Shown in pieces: positions 51,767 to 60,520 of a stretch of DNA of 64,000 nt (positions are counted from its first letter, which is position 1; the number at the start of each line of letters is the position of its first letter). The position numbers and the translations under genes are program-made. This DNA comes from Streptomyces hilarionis (GTDB taxonomy: Bacteria > Actinomycetota > Actinomycetes > Streptomycetales > Streptomycetaceae). Location: positions 1-64,000 of the forward strand of contig NZ_JAHHIT010000004.1 of the NCBI RefSeq assembly GCF_024539675.1, read 5' to 3'. Below the pieces are notes generated by a model. That model saw only the letters and a list, made by a program, of their open reading frames with translations, did no database searches and was not told the DNA's origin.

Positions 51767-52474
51767 ATGACGGCTGGGTGGGGTGCGCGCACGGTGCGGG
51801 CCGCGGTGTTCGCGGCCGTCTGCGTGCTGCTCGCCGCCCTGGGCCACGCGCTGATGGCAGGGTCCGCCGTGCCGTGGTGGACCGTGTCCGCGGGCTTCGC
51901 CGCCACGGCCGCCGTCGGGTGGGCCCTGGCCGATCGTGAGCGCGGGCTCACGACGGTGGTGTCGGTCGTGGTGGTCGCCCAGGGGGCGCTCCACTCGGCC
52001 TTCTCCTGGGCCCTGCAAGCGGCGCCGGGAGCCGGCGCGGCCCCCTCGGCGTCCGGCACGAACCACCTGCACGGCATGCATCACCAGCACGGCAGGCGCC
52101 CCACGGACGTCATGGACGGCATGGTCATGGACGGTATGGACGGCATGTCCATGGAGTCGATGGCCGACGGGCATCTCGGCAGCACGGCCCACGGCGACGG
52201 CATGTCGTCGCTGGGCATGCTTGCCGCCCACACCGCGGCCGCCCTGCTCACCGGCCTGTGGCTGGCGTACGGCGAGCGCGCGGCGTTCCGTCTCCTGCGG
52301 ACCGTCGCCGCCCGACTGGCCGCGCCGCTGCGGCTCCCCCTCGCCGTCCTGCCCGTGCCGGCGCGCCGGCCCAGGGTGCGTCCGACGCGTGAACGCGCCG
52401 AGCGGCTCCCACGGCTGACGCTCACGCACACGATCATCTCCCGGGGGCCTCCGGCCGCGACCGCTGTCATCTGA
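51767..52474 (+). CDS. Membrane protein of the YcnI locus (copy 2, Met/His-rich loop)
   Basis: The 235-residue protein repeats the fold of 50029-50691: an N-terminal helix (VRAAVFAAVCVLLAALGHALM), two central helices and a later pair. The loop between them (about 100-150) is packed with Met and His, e.g. HLHGMHHQHG and MDGMVMDGMDGMSM, a typical copper-binding composition. It probably imports or buffers Cu together with YcnI. The ATG at 51767 has GAGG upstream. No copper regulator (CsoR) or P-type ATPase is in the window. Confidence 0.75.
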   Translation: MTAGWGARTVRAAVFAAVCVLLAALGHALMAGSAVPWWTVSAGFAATAAVGWALADRERGLTTVVSVVVVAQGALHSAFSWALQAAPGAGAAPSASGTNHLHGMHHQHGRRPTDVMDGMVMDGMDGMSMESMADGHLGSTAHGDGMSSLGMLAAHTAAALLTGLWLAYGERAAFRLLRTVAARLAAPLRLPLAVLPVPARRPRVRPTRERAERLPRLTLTHTIISRGPPAATAVI

Positions 52475-52788
52475 GACAGCCGGTTCCCCCGAGGCCGTCG
52501 CGCCGACGCCGTGACGTCGGCTCCGACGCCTCGGGTGCGGGCGTGCCCGAGGCGCGCCCCCTTCCACTCCTCCCGTCCCGGAACCCTCCGCAGCGGCGCG
52601 TCGCCCTGTCGCGCGCATGCCCGCACGCCCGCCCGGTGTCCACCGCACCCACCGCCCGCACGTCCGCCTGTCCGCGCGCCTGCCGACGGGCTGCGCGGAC
52701 CGCGTGCCCGGCGGGTCGGCGGCGTCCGCTCACCCGTATGTCGCGCCGCGCGCGGGGCCGGTCCCGGACCACCCGAGAAGGACATCAG
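52475..52788. other. Intergenic stretch without a recognised gene
   Basis: These 314 bp between the metal-loop membrane protein and the ECF sigma gene contain C-rich sequence with small inverted repeats. In-frame extension of the sigma gene to 52543 is possible but the composition of that extension (Arg/Pro/Thr-rich) is not protein-like. Confidence 0.5.
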
Positions 52789-53445
52789 GTGATCACTCCT
52801 GTCCTGCCCCCGCCGTCGCAGACGCGCGGGACGACGTCCGCCACAGCGGACTGCGCCGCTGCCGCTGCGACGACGTCGGCCGCCGATCCGGCGACCCTCT
52901 GGGCCCTCGCCGCCCGCACCGGTGACGTCGACGCCGTCGAACGCTTCGTGCGCGCCCTGCGTCCGGACGTCGTCCGCCACATCACCTATCTCTGCGGCGA
53001 CCGCCAGCTGGCCGACGACCTCGCCCAGGACACCTTCCTGCGGGCGCTCGGCAGCCTGCACCGGTTCGAGGGGCGCTCGTCGGCCCGCACCTGGCTGCTG
53101 TCGATCGCGCGCCGCACGGTCGTCGACAGCCTTCGGCGCGCCGCCGCCCGGCCGCGGTCGGCAGACGTGGACGACTGGACGGTCTGGGCCGAGCGCGCCC
53201 AGCCCGGAGGTCTGCCCGGATTCGACGACGGCGTCGCCCTGCTCGATCTTCTGAACGCGCTGCCGGCCGAGCGGCGAGAGGCGTTCGTCCTCACCCAGCT
53301 GAGGGGGCTGCCCTACGAGGAGGCCGCCGCGGCGAGCGGCTGCCCGGTCGGCACGATCCGCTCACGGGTGGCGCGGGCGCGCGCGACCCTCGTCGTGCTG
53401 CTCGACGAGGCCGAGGGGCTCGGCTCCCGGGGCGCCGCTGCCTGA
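52789..53445 (+). CDS. ECF RNA polymerase sigma factor
   Basis: The 218-residue protein has region 2 (about 60-120: LCGDRQLADDLAQDTFLRALGSLHRFEGRSSARTW is its full core, of which DDLAQDTFLRAL is diagnostic) and region 4 (about 150-205: LPAERREAFVLTQLRGLPYEE, VGTIRSRVARAR). The N-terminal 40 residues are Ala/Thr-rich and dispensable-looking. GTG start has GAGAAGGA upstream. It lies after the YcnI locus on the same strand; such SigK/SigL-like factors often have a nearby anti-sigma gene, which is missing here. Confidence 0.85.
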   Translation: MITPVLPPPSQTRGTTSATADCAAAAATTSAADPATLWALAARTGDVDAVERFVRALRPDVVRHITYLCGDRQLADDLAQDTFLRALGSLHRFEGRSSARTWLLSIARRTVVDSLRRAAARPRSADVDDWTVWAERAQPGGLPGFDDGVALLDLLNALPAERREAFVLTQLRGLPYEEAAAASGCPVGTIRSRVARARATLVVLLDEAEGLGSRGAAA

Positions 53446-53454
53446 CGCGACGGG

Positions 53455-53492
53455 GAGCGCCGGCGTCCACCCGAGCGGGGACGCCGGCGCTC
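53455..53492 (+). terminator. Terminator after the ECF sigma gene
   Basis: Fourteen-base perfect arms GAGCGCCGGCGTCC and GGACGCCGGCGCTC lie ten bases past the stop. Confidence 0.75.
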
Positions 53493-53703
53493 GTCGGCGA
53501 TCACCACCGTGCCCGTCACGCACGGCCCGGTTCACGGCCCGGCCCACGGCCTCGTCCTGCCCGTCGACCTCCCGCGGCGGGCGGTGTCGGTGATCTGTCA
53601 GGGCTGTCGGCGGAGTATCGGCGGGCTGTCGGCGAGGCCTGGGACCTTTCGGGAGATCCCGCCGGTGTCCGTCCGGCGGACCTGCGAACCGTGAGGAACC
53701 ACG

Positions 53704-54822
53704 ATGACCACTGACGTCACCATCATCGGCGCCGGACTCGGAGGGCTGATCCTCGCCCGTGTCCTGCACCTCCACGGCATCCCGGCCACCGTCCACGAGG
53801 CGGAGACCGCGCCGACGGCTCGTGCGCAGGGCGGCATGCTCGACATCCACGACCACAACGGCCGGGCGGCGCTGCGGGCGGCGGGTCTGACGGCCGAGTT
53901 CCGGCGGCTCATCCTGCCCGGCCGCCAGGCCCTGCGCCTGCTCGACCGCGACGGGACCGTCCTGTTCGAGGAGCCCGACGACGGCGCCGGGGGCCGCCCC
54001 GAGGTGCAGCGCGGCGAGCTGCGGCGGATGCTGCTGGACTCCCTCCCGGCCGGCGCCGTCCGCTGGGGCCGCAAGGCGACCGGCGTGCGTTCCCTCGGCG
54101 AGGGACGGCACGAGGTGACCTTCGCCGACGGCTCCACCGTGGCCACCGGTCTGCTGGTCGGCGCGGACGGCGCGTGGTCGCGCGTCCGCCCGCTGCTCTC
54201 CGACGCCGCCCCCCGCTACTTCGGCCGGTCGTTCGTGGAGACCTACCTGTACCACTGCGACACCCGGCACCCGGCCGCCGCGAAGGCGGTCGGCGGCGGA
54301 TCGATGCTCGCGCTCGCCCCCGGCAAGGGGATCCAGGCCCACCGCGAGAGCGGCGCGACCCTGCACACTTATGTGGCGCTCACCGAGACGCAGGACTGGT
54401 TCGCCGCCGTCGACTTCACCGACCCCGCCGCCGCGATCGCCCGGATCGCCGGAGAGTTCGAGGGCTGGGCGCCGGAGCTCACCGCGCTGATCACCGACAG
54501 CGACACCGCTCCCGTCCTGCGCCCCCTCAACACGCTGCCCGTCGGACACCGCTGGGACCGGGTGCCCGGGGTCACCCTGGTGGGGGACGCCGCCCACCTC
54601 TCGGCCCCCGACGGCGAGGGCGCCAACCTGGCCATGCTCGACGGGGCCGAACTCGGCGAGGCCCTCGCCGCGCACCCCGACGACGTCGAGGCGGCGCTCA
54701 CCGCCTACGAGCACGCCATGTTCGACCGCAGCGCCGAGACCGCCGTCGACGGCGCCTGCCTGCACGCGCTCATGTTCGGCGACGACACCCCGCACGGCCT
54801 GATCGCCGCGTTCAGGGGGTAG
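53704..54822 (+). CDS. FAD-dependent monooxygenase (TetX/PHBH-like)
   Basis: The 372-residue protein has the FAD motif IIGAGLGGLILARVL, the DG segment LLVGADGAWSRVRPLL and the GD motif LVGDAAHLSAPDGEGAN. This is the group A flavin monooxygenase layout, and the overall length and the LSAPDGEGAN variant match TetX-like enzymes that hydroxylate aromatic substrates, including tetracyclines in TetX itself. The substrate here is unknown. ATG at 53704; GTGAGGAACC precedes it. No regulator is adjacent. Confidence 0.87.
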   Translation: MTTDVTIIGAGLGGLILARVLHLHGIPATVHEAETAPTARAQGGMLDIHDHNGRAALRAAGLTAEFRRLILPGRQALRLLDRDGTVLFEEPDDGAGGRPEVQRGELRRMLLDSLPAGAVRWGRKATGVRSLGEGRHEVTFADGSTVATGLLVGADGAWSRVRPLLSDAAPRYFGRSFVETYLYHCDTRHPAAAKAVGGGSMLALAPGKGIQAHRESGATLHTYVALTETQDWFAAVDFTDPAAAIARIAGEFEGWAPELTALITDSDTAPVLRPLNTLPVGHRWDRVPGVTLVGDAAHLSAPDGEGANLAMLDGAELGEALAAHPDDVEAALTAYEHAMFDRSAETAVDGACLHALMFGDDTPHGLIAAFRG

Positions 54823-54920
54823 GCCGGGCGCGCGTGATGCGCGCGGTCGCCGGTGCGGCGGGACGCACCGGCCGGTGACCTGGAGCGTTCCGGCGTCACG
54901 GCGCGTTCCTTGACCATTTC

Positions 54921-56564
54921 ATGAGCCGTTCGGGCAGCCGCCGCGTGCATGGGAGACGCGTGGCGGGCAAGGTGCGAGAGGTGACACGCGTAGGAATCGT
55001 TCTCGTGATGTGGATCGCCGCCCTCGCGGCGGTGGCGGCGGCGGTCGGGATCTCGCTCTTCTGGCTGTTCGCCGCCGTCCCGCTGCTCCTGCTGGGGCTC
55101 CTGGGGGCCTGGGACCTGTTGCAGCGCCGCCACTCGGTGCTGCGGAACTATCCCGTCCTCGGCCATGCCCGCTACCTCATGGAGCGGATCCGCCCCGAGC
55201 TCCAGCAGTACTTCATCGAGCGCAACTACGACGGGCGCCCCTTCGACCGGGACGTGCGCAGCATCGTCTACGAGCGGGCCAAGGGCACCGCCGCCGAGGA
55301 GCCCTACGGCACCGAACGCGACGTCTACCTGCCCGGTTACGAGTTCCTGGTGCCGTCGATGGCGCCCCGCGAGGCGCCCCGGACGCCCCCGCGCGTGCAC
55401 ATCGGCGGCCCCGACTGCACGCGCCCCTACGACATGGCGCTGCTCAACGTGTCGGCCATGAGCTTCGGCTCGCTGTCCGCCAACGCGATCCTCGCGCTCA
55501 ACGGCGGCGCCGCGGCCGGCGGCTTCGCCCACGACACCGGAGAGGGCGGCCTGTCGGAGTACCACCTGCGTCCCGGCGGCGACATCGTCTGGGAGATCGG
55601 CACCGGCTACTTCGGCTGCCGGACCCGGGACGGTGACTTCGACCCCTCCGAGTTCGCCGACAAGGCCGCGCACGACCACGTCAAATGCGTGTCCCTGAAG
55701 CTGTCGCAGGGAGCCAAACCGGGCATCGGAGGAGTCCTGCCCGGGGCCAAGGTCAATGCCGAGATCGCCAAGGTCCGGGACGTCCCCCAGGGGCAGACCG
55801 TCGTCTCGCCGCCCTACCACCGGGTCTTCTCCACCCCGCGCGAACTCGTCCGCTTCATCGCCCGCATGCGGGAGCTGGCCGACGGCAAGCCGACCGGGTT
55901 CAAGCTCTGCGTGGGATCCCGCCGGCAGTTCCTGGCCGTGTGCAAGGCCATGCTGGAGGAGGGCGTCACCCCCGACTTCGTCATCGTGGACGGCGCCGAG
56001 GGCGGCACCGGCGCCGCGCCGCTGGAGTTCGCCGACCACGTCGGCACCCCGCTCACCGAAGGCCTGCTCACGGTGCACAACGCGCTGGTTGGCACCGGCC
56101 TGCGGGACGTCGTCAAGGTCGGTGCGAGCGGCAAGATCGCCACCGGCACCGACCTCGTCAAGCGCATGGTCCAGGGCGCCGACTACGGCAACGCCGCACG
56201 GGCGATGATGTTCGCCGTCGGCTGCATCCAGGCCCAGCGCTGCCACACGAACACCTGCCCCACCGGCGTCACGACCCAGGACCCGCGCCGGGCCCGCGCC
56301 CTCGACGTCCGCGACAAGACGCCCCGCGTGCAGCGTTTCCAGGAGGCGACCGTGGCGAGCGCCCTACAGATCATGGCCTCCATGGGCGTCACCGATCCGG
56401 CCCAGCTGCGTCCGCACATGCTCCGACGACGCATCGACCCCTACACCGAGCGCTCCTACGCGGAGCTGTACGAGTGGCTCGAGCCGGGGCAGCTGCTCGC
56501 GGAGCCCCCTCTGTCCTGGGCGGCCGACTGGAAGGCCGCCGACCCCGACCGGTTCACCGTCTGA
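54921..56564 (+). CDS. FMN-binding glutamate synthase family protein, membrane-anchored
   Basis: The 547-residue protein has two N-terminal membrane helices (about 25-65) and a GltS-type FMN barrel (about 130-500) with AMSFGSLSANAILALNGGA, FAHDTGEGGLSEYH, GGDIVWEIGTGYFG, SQGAKPGIGGVLPG and DGAEGGTGAAP. A Cys-rich AQRCHTNTCPTGV segment matches the iron-sulfur cluster site. No glutaminase domain is present, so it is not a full glutamate synthase; such stand-alone proteins have unknown donors. Start may be ATG 54921 or GTG 54960 (GGGAGA just upstream). Confidence 0.82.
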   Translation: MSRSGSRRVHGRRVAGKVREVTRVGIVLVMWIAALAAVAAAVGISLFWLFAAVPLLLLGLLGAWDLLQRRHSVLRNYPVLGHARYLMERIRPELQQYFIERNYDGRPFDRDVRSIVYERAKGTAAEEPYGTERDVYLPGYEFLVPSMAPREAPRTPPRVHIGGPDCTRPYDMALLNVSAMSFGSLSANAILALNGGAAAGGFAHDTGEGGLSEYHLRPGGDIVWEIGTGYFGCRTRDGDFDPSEFADKAAHDHVKCVSLKLSQGAKPGIGGVLPGAKVNAEIAKVRDVPQGQTVVSPPYHRVFSTPRELVRFIARMRELADGKPTGFKLCVGSRRQFLAVCKAMLEEGVTPDFVIVDGAEGGTGAAPLEFADHVGTPLTEGLLTVHNALVGTGLRDVVKVGASGKIATGTDLVKRMVQGADYGNAARAMMFAVGCIQAQRCHTNTCPTGVTTQDPRRARALDVRDKTPRVQRFQEATVASALQIMASMGVTDPAQLRPHMLRRRIDPYTERSYAELYEWLEPGQLLAEPPLSWAADWKAADPDRFTV

Positions 56565-56669
56565 ACCGGGTCGACCGGGTAGACCGCACGACTGCCCGAC
56601 GACTGCCTGACGACCGCCCGAACCTTCCGACCGCCCGAACCGCCGGAACCGTCTGAACTGGAGTCCCAA

Positions 56670-58433
56670 GTGGCCCGTACCGTAGCCCGTGTCATCGTGG
56701 ACGCGCTGAGCGAACTCGGCGTGCGCCAGGTCTTCGGCGTCGTGGGAGACGCGCTCAACCCCGTGACGGACGCCATCCGCACCACCGAGGGCCTGGAATG
56801 GGTGGGCTGCCGACACGAGGAGGCGGCGGCGTTCGCCGCGAGCGCCCAGTCCCAGCTCGGCGACGCGCTCGGTGTCTGCATGGGCACCGTCGGCCCCGGT
56901 TCCGTCCACCTGCTCAACGGCCTCTACGACGCGGCGAAGAGCCGTACGCCGGTGCTGGCGATCGCCGGGCAGGTGCCGCTCGCCGAGCTCGGCAGCGACT
57001 ACTTCCAGGAGGTCGACAACGACGCCCTCTTCAGTGACGTGGCCGTCTTCCGCGCCACCGTCACCTCGCCGGACCAGCTGCCACAGCTGCTGGAGACGGC
57101 GGTGCGCAACGCCCTGGGCCGCAAGGGGGTCGCCGTCCTGACCGTGCCGGGGGACCTCGGGGAACAGGAGCTCACCGCCGACCGTCCGACGCGGTTCTCC
57201 CTGAACCCGCCCCTCAGCCGCCCCGACGAGCAGGCCGTGGGCCGGGCCGTGGAGCTGCTCGACCGCGCCGAGCGGGTCACCCTGCTGGTCGGACAGGGCG
57301 CGCGCGGCGCGCGCGCCGACGTGCTGGCGCTCGCCGACCGGCTCGCCGCGCCGATGGTGCTCACCCTGAAGGCCAAGGCCGGTTTCGAGGGCGACGCCAA
57401 CCCCTTCCAGGTCGGCCAGACGGGCCTGATCGGCAACCCGGCGGCCGCCTCGGCCCTCCAGGACGCGGACACGCTCCTGCTCCTCGGCACCGACTTCCCC
57501 TACCGGGACTGGTATCCCGAGGGCCGGACCGTCATCCAGGTGGACACCGAGGCCGCGCACATCGGACGCCGGGTGCCCGTCGAGGTCGGGCTCGTGGGCG
57601 ACACCGGCGCCACCGTGCGCGACCTTCTGGCCCGGCTCGACGCCGCGCCCGCCGGGACCGAGGGCGCACGCGACCGCTCGCACCTGGAGAAGGCCCGCGA
57701 ACGCTTCGACAAGTGGCGCGCCGGACAGGCCCGGCTGGCCGACCCGGAGCACGACAAGGGCCTGGTGGGGCGCGTCCGCTCCGCCCTGGACAACCGTCAT
57801 CACGACATCCGCCCGGAGGCGCTGGCCGCCCTGGTGGACCGGATCGCCGACGACGACGCCGTCTTCACCTCCGACACGGGCATGGCCACGGTGTGGCTCT
57901 CCCGCTTCGTCGAGATGCGCGGCGAGCGGCGGCTGATCGGCTCCTACAACCTCGGCTCCATGGCCAACGCCATGCCCCAGGCCCTGGGCGCCCAGTGCCT
58001 GGACCGCGACCGGCAGGTCGTGGCGTTCTGCGGCGACGGCGGGCTCAGCATGCTCCTCGGCGACCTCATGACGCTCAGGACGCACCGCCTGCCCGTCAAG
58101 CTCGTCGTCTTCGACAACCGTCGGCTCGGCATGGTGAAGCTGGAGCAGGAACAGGCCGGCCTCCCCGAGTTCGGCACGGTGCTGGACAACCCCGACTTCG
58201 CCGCCGTCGCCGAGGCCATGGGCATCACCGGCATCCGCGTGACCGACCCGGCCGACCTGGAGAGCGCCGTGCGCCGCGCCTTCGACACGCCCGGCCCCGT
58301 GCTGCTGGACGTGCTCACCAACCCCGACGAGATCGCCGTCCCGGCCAAGCCGACCGTCGAGCAGGGCTGGGGCTTCGCCCTGGCCAAGGTGAAGGAGGTC
58401 GTCCGCAGCCAGGGGGACGCCGGCGACGACTGA
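56670..58433 (+). CDS. poxB: Thiamine-diphosphate pyruvate oxidase/dehydrogenase (PoxB-like)
   Basis: The 587-residue protein has the three ThDP-family domains. The N-terminal PYR domain (about 1-170) includes the catalytic Glu in CRHEEAAAFAA. The central domain (about 190-330) binds FAD, and the C-terminal PP domain (about 385-550) carries the diphosphate motif GDGGLSMLLGD...VVFDNRRLGM. PoxB converts pyruvate to acetate and CO2, often under stress or at stationary phase. It lies 180 bp before the SigB-family gene. GTG start with GGAG upstream. The region before it is a low-complexity GACCGCCCGAAC-type repeat. Confidence 0.87.
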   Translation: MARTVARVIVDALSELGVRQVFGVVGDALNPVTDAIRTTEGLEWVGCRHEEAAAFAASAQSQLGDALGVCMGTVGPGSVHLLNGLYDAAKSRTPVLAIAGQVPLAELGSDYFQEVDNDALFSDVAVFRATVTSPDQLPQLLETAVRNALGRKGVAVLTVPGDLGEQELTADRPTRFSLNPPLSRPDEQAVGRAVELLDRAERVTLLVGQGARGARADVLALADRLAAPMVLTLKAKAGFEGDANPFQVGQTGLIGNPAAASALQDADTLLLLGTDFPYRDWYPEGRTVIQVDTEAAHIGRRVPVEVGLVGDTGATVRDLLARLDAAPAGTEGARDRSHLEKARERFDKWRAGQARLADPEHDKGLVGRVRSALDNRHHDIRPEALAALVDRIADDDAVFTSDTGMATVWLSRFVEMRGERRLIGSYNLGSMANAMPQALGAQCLDRDRQVVAFCGDGGLSMLLGDLMTLRTHRLPVKLVVFDNRRLGMVKLEQEQAGLPEFGTVLDNPDFAAVAEAMGITGIRVTDPADLESAVRRAFDTPGPVLLDVLTNPDEIAVPAKPTVEQGWGFALAKVKEVVRSQGDAGDD

Positions 58434-58525
58434 GCGGGGGCCGGACCCGGCCCTGGAACGGCGCGGAAACAGGCCCAGGGAGCCGCACCTTCCGGGGCTC
58501 CCGAAAATCGGTCGGAAAATCACAG

Positions 58526-58550
58526 GCATGCACCCCGGAACCCGGGGTAA
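58526..58550 (+). promoter_or_regulatory. SigB-type promoter before the sigma gene
   Basis: GCAT, 15 bp, GGGTAA fits the Streptomyces SigB consensus (GNNT, N14-16, GGGTA(C/T)) with one base difference. It lies 63 bp before the sigma gene start, consistent with autoregulation. Confidence 0.55.
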
Positions 58551-58612
58551 ACGCGTCCTTGCCGGAGCAGGGACCGGCACGAACAACGCTGAGCGACAGG
58601 GAGGGGCACATC

Positions 58613-59455
58613 ATGTTGACGACGACCGCGACGGCTGCTGGGCGAACGATGGAGGTTCCGGAGATCGCGGACCCGTCCAAGGTGGCGCCGAAGGACGCGC
58701 GGGAGTTGTCGAAGGTGTTCTTCGACCAGCTCACGGTGCTCGAGGAAGGCACCCCCGAGTACCAGTACGCCCGCAACACGCTGATCGAGATGAACATGTC
58801 CCTGGTCCGCTACGCGGCCGGCCGTTTCCGCAGCCGCGGACCGGAGGAGATGGAGGACATCGTCCAGGTCGGCATGATCGGGCTGATCAAGGCGATCGAC
58901 CGGTTCGAGCTCACCCGCGAGGTCGAGTTCACCTCCTTCGCCGTGCCGTACATCGTGGGCGAGATCAAGCGTTTCTTCCGTGACACCTCCTGGGCCGTGC
59001 ACGTGCCGCGCCGGCTCCAGGAAGCGCGCGTCCAGCTGGCCCGCGCCAACGAGGAACTGCGCAGCCGACTGGGCCGGACGCCGACCACGCGGGAGCTCTC
59101 CGAGCTGATGAGCCTGCCGGAGGAGGAGGTCGTCGACGCGCAGCTCGCCTCCAACGGCTACCGGTCCGCCTCCCTGGACGCGGCGATCAGCGGCAACGAG
59201 GACGGCGAGGCCGCGCTCGCGGACTTCATCGGCGACGAGGACGCCGCCCTCGGCCTGGTCGAGGACTTCCACGCCCTCGCGCCCATGATCGCCGAGCTGG
59301 ACGAGCGGGACCGTCAGATCATCCACTGGCGCTTCGTCGAGGAGCTGACCCAGAAGGAGATCGGCGAGCGTCTGGGCGTCTCCCAGATGCACGTCTCCCG
59401 TCTGATCACCCGCATGCTGACCCGTCTGCGGGAAGGGATGCTCACCACCCAGTGA
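58613..59455 (+). CDS. SigB/SigF-family RNA polymerase sigma factor
   Basis: The 280-residue protein is a type 3 sigma factor. Region 2 (about 70-140) has [18 protein letters not shown] and [19 protein letters not shown]. Region 3 (about 145-200) has [12 protein letters not shown]. Region 4 (about 215-275) has [21 protein letters not shown] and HVSRLI. ATG 58613 has AGGGAGGGG. The closest Streptomyces relatives are SigB, SigF, SigG and their kin, which govern osmotic stress and sporulation. No anti-sigma gene is adjacent. A 22-bp terminator follows. Confidence 0.88.
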   Translation: MLTTTATAAGRTMEVPEIADPSKVAPKDARELSKVFFDQLTVLEEGTPEYQYARNTLIEMNMSLVRYAAGRFRSRGPEEMEDIVQVGMIGLIKAIDRFELTREVEFTSFAVPYIVGEIKRFFRDTSWAVHVPRRLQEARVQLARANEELRSRLGRTPTTRELSELMSLPEEEVVDAQLASNGYRSASLDAAISGNEDGEAALADFIGDEDAALGLVEDFHALAPMIAELDERDRQIIHWRFVEELTQKEIGERLGVSQMHVSRLITRMLTRLREGMLTTQ

Positions 59456-59509
59456 CGGACCCCGCGTCGCCGCTCTTCCCGGACACGGCGACCGCTGGTC
59501 ACGCGGTGA

Positions 59510-59557
59510 ACGGCCCCCGCGGGCACACGGAGCGATCCGTGTGCCCGCGGGGGCCGT
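59510..59557 (+). terminator. Exceptional 22-bp terminator hairpin
   Basis: A 22-base perfect inverted repeat (59510-59531 and 59536-59557) encloses a GCGA tetraloop of the stable GNRA class. It lies 54 bp past the sigma gene stop and should terminate efficiently. Confidence 0.85.
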
Positions 59558-59600
59558 CGTGTCCGTCGTGTCCGTCGTGCGCGTCGTGCGCGTCGTGCGC
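59556..59600. repeat. Short 9-bp tandem repeat
   Basis: Five 9-bp units (GTCGTGTCC twice, then GTCGTGCGC three times) follow directly on the terminator arm. It appears non-coding and prone to slippage. Confidence 0.6.
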
Positions 59601-59670
59601 GTCGGGTCGCCGCTTCCGGGCGGGAGCGTCTGGGAACAACTCCCTTGCCCGGAATGCCCGTTCATTTGCT

Positions 59671-59686
59671 TCTACAGTGATGTAGA
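59671..59686. promoter_or_regulatory. AT-rich palindrome before terD
   Basis: TCTACAGTGATGTAGA is a 16-bp palindrome (six-base arms, four-base spacer) 55 bp before the terD start. It overlaps the likely promoter and may be an operator. Confidence 0.4.
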
Positions 59687-59741
59687 TTTCAAGGGTGGGT
59701 CGTGGCGGCCCGCACCTGTCGCATCGACGAAGGAGTTCACC

Positions 59742-60317
59742 GTGGGAGTTTCCCTGTCCAAGGGCGGCAACGTCTCGCTCAACAAGGAGGCGCCGGGCCT
59801 GACGGCGGTCCTCGTCGGCCTCGGCTGGGACGTGCGCACCACGACGGGCACCGACTACGACCTCGACGCCTCGGCCCTGCTGCTGGACGCGTCGGGCAAG
59901 GTGTTGTCCGACCGCCATTTCGTCTTCTACAACAACCTGACCAGCCCCGACGGTTCGGTCGAGCACACCGGCGACAACCTGACCGGCGAGGGTGAGGGCG
60001 ACGACGAGTCGGTCAAGGTGAACCTGGCGGCCGTGCCCGCCGAGGTCGACCGGATCGTCTTCCCGGTCTCCATCCACGACGCCGAGAGCCGCGGTCAGAG
60101 CTTCGGCCAGGTGCGCAACGCCTTCATCCGGGTCGTCAACCAGGCGGGCGGGGCCGAGATCGCCCGCTACGACCTGTCCGAGGACGCCTCGACGGAGACG
60201 GCCATGGTCTTCGGCGAGCTCTACCGCAACGGCGCCGAGTGGAAGTTCCGTGCCGTCGGCCAGGGCTACGCCTCGGGACTCGCGGGCATCGCCGCGGACT
60301 TCGGCGTCAACGTCTGA
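59742..60317 (+). CDS. terD: TerD-family stress protein
   Basis: The 191-residue protein opens [20 protein letters not shown] and contains [20 protein letters not shown] and [13 protein letters not shown], the calcium-binding and core motifs of TerD. Streptomyces TerD proteins bind Ca2+ and affect development and stress tolerance; tellurite resistance is not implied. GTG start at 59742, with AAGGAG upstream. It follows the SigB-family gene but after a strong terminator, so it has its own promoter. Confidence 0.9.
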   Translation: MGVSLSKGGNVSLNKEAPGLTAVLVGLGWDVRTTTGTDYDLDASALLLDASGKVLSDRHFVFYNNLTSPDGSVEHTGDNLTGEGEGDDESVKVNLAAVPAEVDRIVFPVSIHDAESRGQSFGQVRNAFIRVVNQAGGAEIARYDLSEDASTETAMVFGELYRNGAEWKFRAVGQGYASGLAGIAADFGVNV

Positions 60318-60436
60318 CCCGGGGGCCGGCCGGACCCGCCCCCGGCCCGGCGCCCGCACGCGGGGCGAGGGACGAGCCCCGGCCGCCCGAACCGGGACGG
60401 TGACGGCGCCGCCGATGGCGCCCGCCGGGACACGGG

Positions 60437-60480
60437 GTCGTCGGGACGGCGTCGCCCTCGGGCGTCGCCGTCCCGACGAC
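60437..60480. terminator. Bidirectional terminator between terD and the phosphodiesterase gene
   Basis: GTCGTCGGGACGGCG and its complement pair perfectly, followed after one mismatch by four more pairs around a CTCG loop. Confidence 0.75.
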
Positions 60481-60520
60481 ATGGGAGAGCGGCGGGGTCA
60501 GCGCCTGGTCGTGGGCGGGG

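Noticed and set aside
56575..56669. Repeated CGACCGCCCGAAC-like sequence before poxB as a regulatory array
   Set aside because: Copies are irregular and differ in spacing; it looks like low-complexity intergenic sequence.
59556..59600. Nine-bp tandem repeats as a CRISPR-like or coding repeat
   Set aside because: Units are too short and have no spacers; an open frame through them has no family or ribosome site.
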